A stretch of 64,000 nt of DNA from Luteibacter rhizovicinus DSM 16549. GTDB lineage: Bacteria; Pseudomonadota; Gammaproteobacteria; Xanthomonadales; Rhodanobacteraceae. The notes beneath the pieces were generated by a model. It worked only from the letters and a program-made list of their open reading frames with translations. It did no database searches and was not told the DNA's origin. Positions 53,666-63,003 of this stretch are shown here, piece after piece; the first letter of the stretch is position 1, and each line of letters opens with the position of its first letter. The stretch is from assembly GCF_001887595.1 (NCBI RefSeq), contig NZ_CP017480.1, forward strand, positions 3,996,001 through 4,060,000, in the 5' to 3' direction. The position numbers were made by a program, and so were the translations under genes.

Positions 53666-55777
53666 ATGGTGAGACGCGGTAAATGGATAGGGCTCGCCCT
53701 GCTGGCTCTTGTCATCGCTCTCGGGATCGGCTGCCTGCGCCGTAGCCATCCGGATCGTTCGGTCGACGCAGCTTCGCCGTCGGCGGCCATCCGCGATGCG
53801 GGCGTAGTGCATCGTTTCGCACAGGATCCTGCCCATCTGGCACTGCTTGCCGGTGACGGCGTGGCCGGGTTCCGCGACGGCTCGCCCGCGCGCTTCTCCG
53901 ATCCCTGGGGCATCGCCGTGGCGGCCGACGGGCGTGTCTTCGTGGCCGATGCCGGCGACAACGATCGCATTCGCGTCATCGACCGAACAGGACGCAGCGA
54001 GACGTTCTCCGGCTCTGTCTCCGGCCTGGCCGACGGTCCGGCGGGCGTGGGGCGCTTCGACACCCCATCGGGACTCGCCATCGATACCGACGGGACCCTC
54101 TACGTGGCCGACACCGGCAACGATGCGATCCGCCGCATCGATCCCAAGGGGGCGGTGACCACGATCGCCGGCGGGCATGGACCCGGCGACCGCGACGGTG
54201 CCGGTCACGACGCCCGCTTCAATGGTCCCCTCGGCGTGGCGGTGGACGGCCACGGCAACGTCTACGTGGCCGATACCTATAACCATCGCATCCGCCGCAT
54301 CGACGCCAGCGGTACGGTCACGACGATCGCCGGTGGTGCCCCCGGCTATCAGGACGGCGCTGCGACCCAAGCCCGGTTCGACACACCGTGTTCGCTCGCG
54401 ATCGGACCGGACGGATCGATCTGGGTCGCGGACACCCGCAATCGCGCCATCCGTCGTATCGCCCCGGATGGCACGGTCAGCACCCTGGCCCAGTCGTCTC
54501 GCGAAGACGACGATGCGCCTTTGCGCCGGCCGCTCGGTATCGTCGCGGATGCCGATGCGGTGTATGTCACCGAAGCCGTGCACGGCCGCGTCTTGCGCTA
54601 CGGCTACGACGGCACCTTGCGCGTCCTCACGGGCGAGGAAGGTAACCAGGCGATGCGACAGCCGGCTTCGCTCGCCTTCGATGGCAACCGGCTTGTGGTG
54701 ACCGACGCTGCGTCCGCACGGATCTATCGTGTCGATGACGCACCGGCGCCTGCACTCCCCGCTCCCATGGGGCCCGCGCCCGACGCACCGCTTCCCGTCA
54801 CGGAGGGCCGCTGGCCGATCGCGCCACAGGATGCCTGGCACGAGATCGTCGGCGTGCTCGGCGAGGTGCGTGGCAACGACAAGGGTGAAAGCCGCGATCA
54901 CCTGCACGGTGGGCTCGACGTGCGTGCGGATGTCGGCGACGAGGTCCATGCGATCGCCGACGGCAAGGTGAGTGATCCACTGTCGACCTGGGGATTCGGC
55001 AAGCTCAACGAAGGGCTGGCGATCGATCGCATCGACTACATCCACATGCGTGTCGGCCGCAATGCGCGGGGCCAGTCACTGGATCCGAAGCGCTTCGTCA
55101 TCCTTGCCGGCGACGACGGCAAACCCGAACGTGTCCAGGTACGCCGCGGTACGCGCTTTCACGCAGGCGAGGTGTTGGGCACGGTCAACGCCATGGCGCA
55201 TACCCATCTCTCGCTGACCGGGAACGTTGCCAATCGCAATGCTTTCTCACTGGGATTCACCGGTTTCGTCGATCACATCCCGCCGACCATCGACGCCGTG
55301 GAATTGCGCGATGCCGCCGGTACGGTCCTGCGCACGAAGGTGGCGAACCGATTGATCGTTCCCCGTAACGCAGGAGGTATCCAGATCGCAGTCGAAGCCT
55401 GGGACCAGGTCGACGGCAATCTCGCACGGCGGCGCCTGGGTCTATACGCCATCGGCTACCAGGTGCTCGCCGCAGACGGTACGCCGTTGCCCGCCTTCGG
55501 AGCGGCGCGGATGAATATCGTCTTCGATGTACTACCTGAAGACGACGATGCGGCGCGCGTGATCTATGCACCGGACAGCGGCGAGACCGTACACGGCAGT
55601 GCCCGCACGCGATTCATCTACGCCGCGACGCATGTGCTTCGCCATGGCGACGTCGGCGACGGCGCATGGGATGCGAGCGTCTTTCCGCCGGGCGATTACC
55701 TGATTCGCATCGTGGCGAGCGACTGGTCGGGCAACCTCGCCGAGCGCCGTCGCGATGTCGCCATCACCCTGCGCTGA
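53666..55777 (+). CDS. NHL-repeat propeller fused to M23-like (LytM) domain
   Basis: The ATG at 53666 follows GGACGGAA; a GTG at 53627 is an alternative. The 703-residue protein has an N-terminal hydrophobic anchor (WIGLALLALVIALGIGCL). About six NHL repeats follow (DPWGIAVAADGRVFVADAG, TPSGLAIDTDGTLYVADTG, GPLGVAVDGHGNVYVADTY and others), to about residue 370. Then comes an M23-like region with RDHLHGGLDVRADVGDEVHAIADGKV and AMAHTHLSL. It has HxGxD-like and HxH motifs, although the first is spaced HLHGGLD. The end is a beta-sandwich. It may bind or cut peptidoglycan-like polymers, or be inactive. It is divergent from phospholipase C. Confidence 0.8.
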   Translation: MVRRGKWIGLALLALVIALGIGCLRRSHPDRSVDAASPSAAIRDAGVVHRFAQDPAHLALLAGDGVAGFRDGSPARFSDPWGIAVAADGRVFVADAGDNDRIRVIDRTGRSETFSGSVSGLADGPAGVGRFDTPSGLAIDTDGTLYVADTGNDAIRRIDPKGAVTTIAGGHGPGDRDGAGHDARFNGPLGVAVDGHGNVYVADTYNHRIRRIDASGTVTTIAGGAPGYQDGAATQARFDTPCSLAIGPDGSIWVADTRNRAIRRIAPDGTVSTLAQSSREDDDAPLRRPLGIVADADAVYVTEAVHGRVLRYGYDGTLRVLTGEEGNQAMRQPASLAFDGNRLVVTDAASARIYRVDDAPAPALPAPMGPAPDAPLPVTEGRWPIAPQDAWHEIVGVLGEVRGNDKGESRDHLHGGLDVRADVGDEVHAIADGKVSDPLSTWGFGKLNEGLAIDRIDYIHMRVGRNARGQSLDPKRFVILAGDDGKPERVQVRRGTRFHAGEVLGTVNAMAHTHLSLTGNVANRNAFSLGFTGFVDHIPPTIDAVELRDAAGTVLRTKVANRLIVPRNAGGIQIAVEAWDQVDGNLARRRLGLYAIGYQVLAADGTPLPAFGAARMNIVFDVLPEDDDAARVIYAPDSGETVHGSARTRFIYAATHVLRHGDVGDGAWDASVFPPGDYLIRIVASDWSGNLAERRRDVAITLR

Positions 55778-55780
55778 GCG

Positions 55781-56494
55781 CTACACAGGCCACTGCAGCA
55801 CGACCGCATGGGACGCACCATGCGCAGCGGCTTGTCGTTGGGTTCGCACCGTTGCATTGACGAGGAAGGCTTCCCGCGCGCGAGCCAGCATCGGCGCATC
55901 ATCGGCGCTGTCGCTATACGCCCATCGCCACGCCTTGCCATAACCCGCTTCGAGAAGCATCCGGCACTTTTCCATACCGCGGCAATGCCGTCGGACGATC
56001 CAGCCGCCACCCGCCCTCCGCAGTTCCGAGCCGAGCACCGGCAGATCGCCGGCAATCGACGCAAGCAGACGCCCGGCAAGCCACTGCGGCGCCGCCGTAA
56101 CGATGACAACGCGGTCACCGCGGTCCAGGTGCTCCCTCAGCCGGGCCATGCCGTCGTCGATCCAGTGCAGGGAGCGCATGCCTTGCTCGAATCGCCTGGC
56201 GAAGGCATCGATGCTCTGCTCCAACGCCGCCCTGTCGAGACCGTACGTGGCGATCCACAGCAACAGGGAGGCGCCAATCCGCCTCGCCGACGGCATGTGC
56301 AGCATTACCAACGCCGCCGGAAGCACCGGCAGCGCGGCAAGCAACTTCAACGGTGACGCCCGCAACAAGCCGCGCATCCACTCTACGGTCGAATCCGCCG
56401 AGAGCAACGTCTTGTCGAGGTCGAACACCGCGCAGTCGCGCGTGTTAATGGGCGCCCTCGATCGCCTTGACTGCGTCGAGTGTTTCCTGCACAT
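55781..56494 (-). CDS. HAD-superfamily phosphatase (HAD-IB, PgpC-like)
   Basis: The nucleophile motif is VFDLDKTLLSADS (Asp-x-Asp-Lys-Thr, with Lys for the usual Gly). The middle TAAPQWL is motif II, and YSDSADDAPML is the acidic motif IV. LLAALPVLPAALVMLHM forms a hydrophobic stretch that may touch the membrane, as in phosphatidylglycerophosphatase C-like proteins. The 237-residue frame starts inside the peroxiredoxin gene with a 50-base overlap; a shorter start near 56447 is equally possible, so the first 15 residues are uncertain. It converges on the NHL gene. Confidence 0.8.
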   Translation of the reverse strand: MCRKHSTQSRRSRAPINTRDCAVFDLDKTLLSADSTVEWMRGLLRASPLKLLAALPVLPAALVMLHMPSARRIGASLLLWIATYGLDRAALEQSIDAFARRFEQGMRSLHWIDDGMARLREHLDRGDRVVIVTAAPQWLAGRLLASIAGDLPVLGSELRRAGGGWIVRRHCRGMEKCRMLLEAGYGKAWRWAYSDSADDAPMLARAREAFLVNATVRTQRQAAAHGASHAVVLQWPV

Positions 56495-56996
56495 GCTTCT
56501 GCGGCTTCAGGCTCGAATACACATGGGTGATCTTGCCTGATGGTGCGATCACGTACGACGTGCGGTCCGACCAGCCGGGCCGGATCATCAGGGTCGAATC
56601 GTAGGCTTTCGCGATCTTCGCACCCTCGTCGGCGGCGACGGCGAACTTGCCGCCGCAGTGTTCGTTCTCCGTCGAGAACGCCGCGAGCTCACCCGTATTG
56701 CCCGCTGTCACGCCGATGACCGTCGCGTGCAGCGCCTTGAACTTGTCGATGGCCTCCGAAAACATGTGGGCTTCGACATTGCAGCCATCCGTGTGCGCCG
56801 CGGGGAAGAAATACACCACCACGGGTCCTTGCTTCAGGGCGTCGGCGAGCTTGAAGGTGAACGGCTTGCCGGCGAGGTAGGCCGGCAAGGTGAAGTCCGG
56901 TGCCTGCGTACCTTCTTTCAGCGCGGCGGAAGCAGGTGTCGCCAGGGCGGCGGTGCCGGCCAGCGCAAGCGCGGCGAGGGTCATCAAGGGCTTCAT
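56445..56996 (-). CDS. periplasmic peroxiredoxin (Bcp/AhpC-TSA family)
   Basis: The start at 56996 opens a signal peptide (MKPLMTLAALALAGTAALATPASA). The 183-residue product is a thioredoxin-fold peroxiredoxin: APDFTLPAYLAGKPFTFKL, VVVYFFPAAHTDGCNVEAHMF with the peroxidatic cysteine in TDGC, GVTAGNTGELAAFSTENEHCGG and ATNST-like end strand SYVIAPSGKITHVY. A second cysteine in EHCGG may be the resolving residue. It reduces peroxides in the periplasm. It overlaps the HAD gene that follows on the same strand, so the two are probably one operon. Confidence 0.88.
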   Translation of the reverse strand: MKPLMTLAALALAGTAALATPASAALKEGTQAPDFTLPAYLAGKPFTFKLADALKQGPVVVYFFPAAHTDGCNVEAHMFSEAIDKFKALHATVIGVTAGNTGELAAFSTENEHCGGKFAVAADEGAKIAKAYDSTLMIRPGWSDRTSYVIAPSGKITHVYSSLKPQKHVQETLDAVKAIEGAH

Positions 56997-57077
56997 GACG
57001 GGGGGTTCCTGTGGTGGGGGACGGGTGTCAGGATCATATACGTCTAAGGCGACGTACTGGATGACCCGGACCACACG

Positions 57078-59678
57078 CTAAGGCGGGTCGGTCAGTCCGA
57101 GCCGTCCCGCGGCGGCCACCGCTTCGCCGCGGGAACAAACGTCCAGCTTGCGCAGGATGGCCGAGATGTGGTGCTCGACCGTTTTCTCCGACCGAACGAT
57201 GTGCTGCGCGATTTCCGCATTCGACAGGCCTCTCGCCAACAGGCTCATGACATGGCGTTCGCGCGTGGTCAGGCCGGCGGGATTGGCGACCGTGGTAGCC
57301 CTGGGGCCCCGCGTCACGCCACGTATGCCGGCCTGGCGCAACTGCGCGCGACAGAGCTTCACCGTCGCGCAGGCGCCCATGGCCTCGAAGATGGCCAGGG
57401 CTTCGAGTTTGCTGGCTTCCTCGCCGTCCCACAGCGCCATCGCACGCATGTAGGGACAAGCGAGAATGCGCCATGCGTCCGCGGCGGCCTGCCAGGCTCC
57501 CTCCCAAAGCATCGCGTACGGGTCGTCGCTTTCGGCGTATTTCCCCTGCCCCTCGCCGAGCTTCCACAACCAGAAGCCCAACTCGCCGAGCTCGCGGCGA
57601 TCGCCCAGGGCCTCGGCCATCTCATAGGTGTGCCTTACCCACGGATCGTTCAGGCTGCTCTCGCCACGGAGCCACGCCGCTTCGGCGCGTGCGACCGCGA
57701 TGGGTGCGAGCCGCTGCAGTTCACCGGTATGACTGGCCAGTTCGCTGGCCTCGTCGATCAGTTCGGTGGCACCGGGGTCGCCACGTCGCAGGCGGATGCG
57801 TGCCAGCACGGCCATGGCCGGTATGCGCGTCACCGGCGCCACCGCATCGCGGACGATAAGCTGACTCGCCAGGCGGGCAGCGTCGTCCCAGCGTCCCTGC
57901 TCGAAATCGACGCGGGCCTTCCAGGCCAGCACGTAGTTTGCCCACGAGTCGAGATCGCGCTCGGCAAAGTAGATCCCCGCCTCGTGAATGGTTCGTGCGG
58001 CCACGACATAGTTGCGGGTCGTGACTTCGGTGCTGGTCAGGTTGGCGTAGGCCCGGGCGACATGCTCGCCGTAACCGCGATCGAGCGCGATGGAAAGGCT
58101 CTTTTCGAGCCAGTGCCTTCCTTCCGGATCGCCGCTCGAGAGCATCGCCGTGCCCACGTTGTTCATCGCGTGGCACAGGACCTCGGTGTCGTCGACCCGC
58201 TTGGCCAGTTCCATGGCGCGCGTACCCCATGCAACCGCCTCGGGCGTACGCCCGGCAAGCATGTACAGCTGCGATCGGTTGCTCAGCGCCCACGCAAACT
58301 CGCTCTCTTCGGGCAACTGTTCCAACAACGCCACGGCCTGATCCGCATAGGCCTCCGCGTCACGATTGCATCCGGCAAACCAGTGCAGACGCGACAGCCA
58401 GCGCAAGGTGTTTCCCTCGTGGGTGCGCTCGCCCAGCTCACGCCAGATATCGAGCGCGCGCAGGCTCGCACTCATCGCTTCGTCCGCCTGGTCCGTCAGG
58501 TAGCACTGGTACGAGCGACGTCCCAGCAACTCGGCCTGCTCGCGTAGCGGTAGCCGGGAGGCATAGGCGAGAGCCACGCCATAGAGTTTCGCGGCCTCGC
58601 AATGCGAGCCATGCGAGATCGCCTCGGCTGCGGCGAGCGGCGCATACCGCAACACGGCCGCCGCGTCGCCCGCACCCGCGGCGTGATGAACCATCCGGGC
58701 CATGGGTGCGGGTTCGTCCCCGCTTTCGAGGCAGGCGAGCACGCGGGCATGCAGGGCGGTGATCACCGGCGCCGCCAGGGCCTTTTCCACAGCCATGCGT
58801 GCCAGCTCGTGGCGATAGGCATACCAGCCGTCCGCCGCGGTGAGGAGACCCGATGCCAGGGCCGAGGAGATATCGTCGACCGACGGCGCGAGCACGGCGT
58901 CGACCATGGCGATCTCGACGCGCGCCGGCACGATGGCGACCAGGTCCAGTAGCGCTCGCACCGGTGGCGACTGTCGCGCCGCGCGCGCGAGCACGGCATC
59001 ACGTACGGTGGCTGGGACGCCATCGGCATGCAGGATCTCCGTGACGAAGAAGGGGTTGCCGCCGGTGGTCGCGAAAATCCCGTCCACCACGCAGCCCGAC
59101 CGCCTGGCCATGTCGGCCACCGCGTCTTCCGAGAGCCGTTGCAGTGGGATGCGCATGGCGGCATCGGCTGGCAAGTCGCCGAACACCGTTTGCAGCGGAT
59201 GCCTGTCGCCTATTTCATCGTCGCGATAGGTAAGCAGGAGGACGGCGCGCAGGGGATGAACACGTCGGGCCAGGTATTTCACCAGATCCAGTGTCGCGGT
59301 ATCGGCCCAGTGCAGGTCCTCGAGAATCAGCAACGTCGTGCGCGGCGAATGCTGCAGATCGGTCAGGATGGCGCTGAACAGCCTCGCGCGAGGTCCGTCG
59401 ACACCGAGCATGCCCTGCACGTCTCCGTCGAAGGCGCCGGCCATGTCGTAGATCGGCCCCAGGGGCCTGGGCGAGAACAGCGCCTCGCAACTTCCCCAGA
59501 GCACGCGGTCGCCTTCCCCGGTCCGGTCGCGTACGAGACGGCGGACCAGCGATGTCTTGCCGATGCCCGCCTCTCCGCTGACCAGCACGATGAGCCCTGA
59601 GCCCCGCTCCGCTCGCCCGACTGCTTCATGCAAACGTTGCAGGGGGTAATCGCGTTCGATGAGTTCCACCGTACCCAC
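57078..59678 (-). CDS. LuxR-family regulator with AAA ATPase (LAL/MalT-like)
   Basis: The 866-residue protein starts at GTG (59678). An ATPase domain comes first: Walker A GEAGIGKTSL (35-44), Walker B TLLILEDLHWAD. A long TPR-like helical sensor spans about 330-780, and a C-terminal LuxR helix-turn-helix closes it (GLTTRERHVMSLLARGLSNAEIAQHIVRSEKTVEHHISAILRKL, about 805-850). Such LAL/MalT-type ATPases activate operons on binding a ligand. The divergent-looking DUF4242 gene lies upstream on the same strand and a GGGGA-TT-TCCCC repeat sits before it. The inducer is unknown. Confidence 0.9.
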   Translation of the reverse strand: MGTVELIERDYPLQRLHEAVGRAERGSGLIVLVSGEAGIGKTSLVRRLVRDRTGEGDRVLWGSCEALFSPRPLGPIYDMAGAFDGDVQGMLGVDGPRARLFSAILTDLQHSPRTTLLILEDLHWADTATLDLVKYLARRVHPLRAVLLLTYRDDEIGDRHPLQTVFGDLPADAAMRIPLQRLSEDAVADMARRSGCVVDGIFATTGGNPFFVTEILHADGVPATVRDAVLARAARQSPPVRALLDLVAIVPARVEIAMVDAVLAPSVDDISSALASGLLTAADGWYAYRHELARMAVEKALAAPVITALHARVLACLESGDEPAPMARMVHHAAGAGDAAAVLRYAPLAAAEAISHGSHCEAAKLYGVALAYASRLPLREQAELLGRRSYQCYLTDQADEAMSASLRALDIWRELGERTHEGNTLRWLSRLHWFAGCNRDAEAYADQAVALLEQLPEESEFAWALSNRSQLYMLAGRTPEAVAWGTRAMELAKRVDDTEVLCHAMNNVGTAMLSSGDPEGRHWLEKSLSIALDRGYGEHVARAYANLTSTEVTTRNYVVAARTIHEAGIYFAERDLDSWANYVLAWKARVDFEQGRWDDAARLASQLIVRDAVAPVTRIPAMAVLARIRLRRGDPGATELIDEASELASHTGELQRLAPIAVARAEAAWLRGESSLNDPWVRHTYEMAEALGDRRELGELGFWLWKLGEGQGKYAESDDPYAMLWEGAWQAAADAWRILACPYMRAMALWDGEEASKLEALAIFEAMGACATVKLCRAQLRQAGIRGVTRGPRATTVANPAGLTTRERHVMSLLARGLSNAEIAQHIVRSEKTVEHHISAILRKLDVCSRGEAVAAAGRLGLTDPP

Positions 59679-59757
59679 TCCCCGGAACCTGCCCTATTTT
59701 CGCACCGGGCAGGTTCCAGACGAGTGAAGCGACGTGCTGCTCTTGCAGCATCGCGCC

Positions 59758-60111
59758 TCAGGCCAGCACGTAGCTGAAGGGTAGCCAGGGCGTGCGGAGC
59801 CGGGAGTGCGCCGCGGTTTCGACCCCGGCATGTCCGGTACCTAAGTAAAAATACGGATCGAGCACGGACACCTCGGTGATGCTGCCGACGGGAAGCTGGT
59901 TGCGCTGGCCCACTTCACGGATGGCTTCGGGGCTGGGCGCGTCGTAAACGCAGAAGGTTCGCGTCCGATCGAGGCTCACGTACGAGTGCACCCAGGTGAC
60001 GCCCTCTTCCGCGTTGGTATTGACGATCTTCCGGCAAAGGCGATCGCCCTCGTCGTTGGTGGGCAGATGCAGTTTGCCGGGGAAATCGCGTTCGACGATG
60101 TAGCGAGGCAT
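59758..60111 (-). CDS. DUF4242 family (nickel-binding-like) protein
   Basis: The start at 60111 follows AAGGAG. The 117-residue protein begins MPRYIVERDFPGKLH, as in DUF4242 proteins, and holds GVTWVHSYVSLDRTRTFCVYDAPSPEAIREVGQRNQLPVGSITEVSVLDP. The family folds as small ferredoxin-like units; nickel binding is predicted for some, not shown here. It lies upstream of the LuxR-family ATPase regulator on the same strand with a 79-base gap and may be its target. DUF4242 genes beside LAL regulators recur in related bacteria. Confidence 0.85.
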   Translation of the reverse strand: MPRYIVERDFPGKLHLPTNDEGDRLCRKIVNTNAEEGVTWVHSYVSLDRTRTFCVYDAPSPEAIREVGQRNQLPVGSITEVSVLDPYFYLGTGHAGVETAAHSRLRTPWLPFSYVLA

Positions 60112-60187
60112 GGTCTTCTCCTTGATGGAATACAACTCAAGGCCGAGCTGCGATACCAGACTACGAATCCGCACCCCTCCCAACATC

Positions 60188-60199
60188 GGGGATTTCCCC
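60188..60199. promoter_or_regulatory. inverted repeat upstream of DUF4242 gene
   Basis: GGGGA-TT-TCCCC lies 77 bases upstream of the DUF4242 start. It may be a binding site for the neighbouring LuxR/MalT-type activator, or part of the promoter; no other palindrome is clear here. Confidence 0.35.
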
Positions 60200-60203
60200 C
60201 AGA

Positions 60204-60997
60204 TTGGGTCCAGGCGCCCCTCAGTTTGCGGCGCACTTGACGCACCGCAGTGGTTCGGCCACTTTCGCCCAGTCATCTGCACCTGGACCATATTTCGCCC
60301 GGAAATTGTCCTTGTGGGTAGTCGCCAACCGCTACATCCGCTTCGCGGACGGCAGCTTCATCGAACTGCTCGGCATCACCCGCGCCGACCCCACGTTCGA
60401 TCCAGGCATGAAGGCAGACCAGGTAGCGTTGAAAGGTGGCCCGGGCGCGCGCACGTTCGGCTTCCGTTCGTCGTCGATCGACACGATCCACGCATCGCTA
60501 CAGGCGCTGCACTATGCGGTAACGCCGACGACTATCGCGTGACCCGCGAACATCCCAATGGCGCCCGCGCGCTGTCATCGATATGGCTGGTGTCCGGCGA
60601 TGCCGATGCCGATCGCCGGCAGCTCGAGAAAATGGGCTTCGGCCACGCGGTGCCGGTCACGTTGCCGACGGTCGGGGCGAAAGGCTTCTGCGTACCGATC
60701 GGCCCGACCGCACTGTTGACCTTGCAACCCGATGGCGACGGCGTGGCGCGGCAGACCATGACCAGGGGCGGTCCACGCGTTCTCGGGGTGAGCTACGGCG
60801 TCGCCGACCTGGGTCGCGCGCAACGCTGGGTAGAACGCGGCTACGAGCGCAAGCTCGCGACGTATCGAGGCATCTCGGGGGAATCGTTCCTCGCACCCAC
60901 CCAGGACGACCTCGGCCTGTCCATCGAATTCCACACGATGCAACAGGCCGACACGCCCTGCCCGACAGCAAGCGACCGGGCTCTCAAGCCTTCTTGA
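60204..60997 (+). pseudogene. VOC/glyoxalase-3-like gene, truncated and frameshifted
   Basis: Two adjacent frames together read like one VOC protein. The first gives NRYIRFADGSFIELLGITRADPTFDPG and ends ...LQALHYAV near 60515. The second continues as ADDYRVTREHPNGARALSSIWLVSGDAD through WVERGYERKLATYRGI and SIEFHTMQ, and stops at 60997. Switching frames needs one base lost between about 60515 and 60540. The 5' part before about 60310 is not recognisable, so the front is also missing or hidden. It overlaps the convergent yjdM gene by 14 bases. Most likely non-functional. Confidence 0.75.
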
Positions 60998-61331
60998 GGA
61001 AACACGTCTTCAGCACCAGACCCTTGATCTTGTCCGAGTTGCCTTCGATGTGTTCGGCGTCGCCTTCGACCAGCCGGATGTTGCGGATCATCGAACCCTG
61101 CTTGAGGGGAATGGATGAGCCTTTCACCTTCAGGTCCTTGATCACGACCACGCTGTCGCCGCTCACCAGGACATTGCCGTTGACGTCGCGAACGACGACG
61201 TCGCCGTCCTCGGACTTCGTCGAACGCTGGGGCCATTCGTGCGAACAATCCGGACAGACGTACGTGTCGCCATCCGGGTAGGTGTTTTCCATGCCGCAAA
61301 CCGGACAGGCGGGAATATCGGATGCTTCCAA
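60984..61331 (-). CDS. yjdM: PhnA/YjdM zinc-ribbon protein
   Basis: This 115-residue protein shows the two parts of the family: a zinc ribbon CPVCGMENTYPDG to CPDCSHEWP, and the C-terminal SH3-like domain with VRDVNGNVLVSGDSVVVIKDLKVKGSS, KQGSMIRNIRLVEGD and IKGLVLKTCFLKKA. The E. coli namesake was once called phnA, but has no proven phosphonate function. It is the last gene before the AraC regulator on the same strand, 42 bases downstream of its end. Confidence 0.93.
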   Translation of the reverse strand: MEASDIPACPVCGMENTYPDGDTYVCPDCSHEWPQRSTKSEDGDVVVRDVNGNVLVSGDSVVVIKDLKVKGSSIPLKQGSMIRNIRLVEGDAEHIEGNSDKIKGLVLKTCFLKKA

Positions 61332-61373
61332 GTCACTCTCTCTCAGTGGCGCAGCTCGCTATTCTACATGCGC

Positions 61374-62333
61374 TCATGCGTCGATCGTGCCGATGAACCG
61401 CCGGCGCCAGGCTCCCGGCGTCATGCCGATCCGTTCGGTGAACACCCGTCGAAACGCGGAAACGGACTGATAGCCCACGGCTTCGGCAACGACCTCCGTC
61501 GCGCGACCCGGCTGCTTGAGTTGGTTGGCCGCGAGGCCCATCCGTATGTCCTGGAGGAGTTCGCTGGCCGAGCGCCCCAGGCCTTCCTGGAAGCGCCGCA
61601 TGAAGGTGGCGCGGGACATGCTGCTCAACGCCGCCAGCTCGGGCAAGGTCCAGGGCCGCGCCGGGTCGTTGAACATCGCGGAGATGGCCGGCGCGAGCCG
61701 TGGATGTCCGGCAAGCGCGAGAAGTCCGGACGGCGGTGCTTCCGCTTCACTGGACGCGCGCAACACCAGGGCGAAGAGCGCGGACGACAACGCGTTCAAC
61801 AGGGCGTAGCCACCCAACCCGCCATCGATGCTCTCTTCGCGCATGAGTGACACGAGCCGCTGCAAACGCGCGGCCGCCGGAGTCTCGCCCTCGGCGCCGG
61901 GCTTAGCCGCTCTCACGACGAGTACCGATGGCAGATAGTGGCGAAGCCACCGATCGTGCGGTTCGGCGATGACGAATCGCCCACACAACATTTCCAGGCG
62001 ATCGCCCTCACCCTCGTTCTCACTGAGCAGCACGTTCATGACACTGCGCTCATTCACGGGGGCTGGCGGCAGACCACTAGCGTCGCGGAGCACATGGGCT
62101 CCGCCTCGCGGCATCAGCACGATATCGCCCGCGGTCAACGTGATCCGCTCACCTCGCGTAGGAGGCTCGAGAACGGCGCTGCCCTGTATCACCAGGTGGT
62201 AAGGCATTTCCCCGGGGGGAGAGTCGACGTACGTGATGTCCCAAGGGGCGCCGTACGAGCAGCGGATCTCCAGCCGCCCGGTGACGGACAGGGTGGCGAG
62301 AAACCGGCTGAGCCAATCGACGTCGTGGGACAT
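61374..62333 (-). CDS. AraC family regulator with cupin sensor (AraC_binding type 6)
   Basis: The 319-residue protein has an N-terminal cupin-like sensor (LEIRCSYGAPWDITYVDSPPG, EMPYHLVIQGSAVLEPPTRGERITLTAGDIVLMPRGGAH) and C-terminal tandem helix-turn-helix (TLPELAALSSMSRATFMRRFQEGLGRSASELL; ATEVVAEAVGYQSVSAFRRVFTERIGMTPGAWR). It is divergent from the AhpD-like/DUF417 pair, which it probably controls. A CGATT-A-AATCG palindrome is in the gap at 62365-62375. Confidence 0.92.
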   Translation of the reverse strand: MSHDVDWLSRFLATLSVTGRLEIRCSYGAPWDITYVDSPPGEMPYHLVIQGSAVLEPPTRGERITLTAGDIVLMPRGGAHVLRDASGLPPAPVNERSVMNVLLSENEGEGDRLEMLCGRFVIAEPHDRWLRHYLPSVLVVRAAKPGAEGETPAAARLQRLVSLMREESIDGGLGGYALLNALSSALFALVLRASSEAEAPPSGLLALAGHPRLAPAISAMFNDPARPWTLPELAALSSMSRATFMRRFQEGLGRSASELLQDIRMGLAANQLKQPGRATEVVAEAVGYQSVSAFRRVFTERIGMTPGAWRRRFIGTIDA

Positions 62334-62444
62334 ACGCTCACCATGATCCTTTTGAGCACTTTATCGATTAAATCGGGGCTCGTCGAGGTCATTCCGGAGG
62401 TCGAGAATCTCTCCACCCCAACCACCTCGCCTGAGGAACCCATC

Positions 62445-62984
62445 ATGAGCCGCATCTCCATCCCCGCCATCGACACCGCCACCGGTGCCACCGCCGATGC
62501 TTACGACCAGGTCCGCAAGATGACCGGCGGACAGGTCCCTAACCTCTTCGCTGCCGTGGGCCATCTCGCGCCCGGTGCATTGAACGCGTACCTTGCCGCC
62601 GAAACGGCACTCGCCTCCGCCGGCCTGGGCAAGAAGGATCTCGAGACCATCAAGCTGCTGGTGAGCGCACAGACCGGCTGTGACTACTGCCTGGCCGCAC
62701 ACACCATGCTCGCGAAGATGACGGGCCTGTCGATCGAGGCGACGAAGGCCATCGGGCACATGGAGCCGACCGGCGAAGCAAAGCGTGACGCGCTCATTCG
62801 CTTCGTGCTCCGGATCATGCGGGAAAGCGGCACCGTGCCGGCCGATGCCGTCGCGGACATCCGGGCTGCCGGGTATTCGGACGCGCAGCTGGTCGCCGTG
62901 TCGCTGGCCATCGCCCTGACGATGTTCACCAACACCTTCAACCGCATCAACGACACCGATGTGGATTTCCCCGCCGTCGTCTGA
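62445..62984 (+). CDS. AhpD-like carboxymuconolactone decarboxylase family protein
   Basis: The start at 62445 follows GAGGAACCC. The 179-residue protein has the CxxC of AhpD-type peroxidases in TGCDYCLAAHTMLAKMTG, with the conserved His four residues after the second Cys. It likely reduces organic peroxides or acts as a thiol oxidoreductase in the cytoplasm. It lies 19 bases before the DUF417 gene and shares its transcript. The AraC regulator is divergent. Confidence 0.9.
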   Translation: MSRISIPAIDTATGATADAYDQVRKMTGGQVPNLFAAVGHLAPGALNAYLAAETALASAGLGKKDLETIKLLVSAQTGCDYCLAAHTMLAKMTGLSIEATKAIGHMEPTGEAKRDALIRFVLRIMRESGTVPADAVADIRAAGYSDAQLVAVSLAIALTMFTNTFNRINDTDVDFPAVV

Positions 62985-63003
62985 ACGCCTTGGGAGGCTG
63001 ACA

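Noticed and set aside
53501..55045. 515-codon N-terminal extension of the phospholipase C frame
   Set aside because: It is antisense to the NHL-repeat gene, and the Tat signal peptide at 53500 marks the real start.
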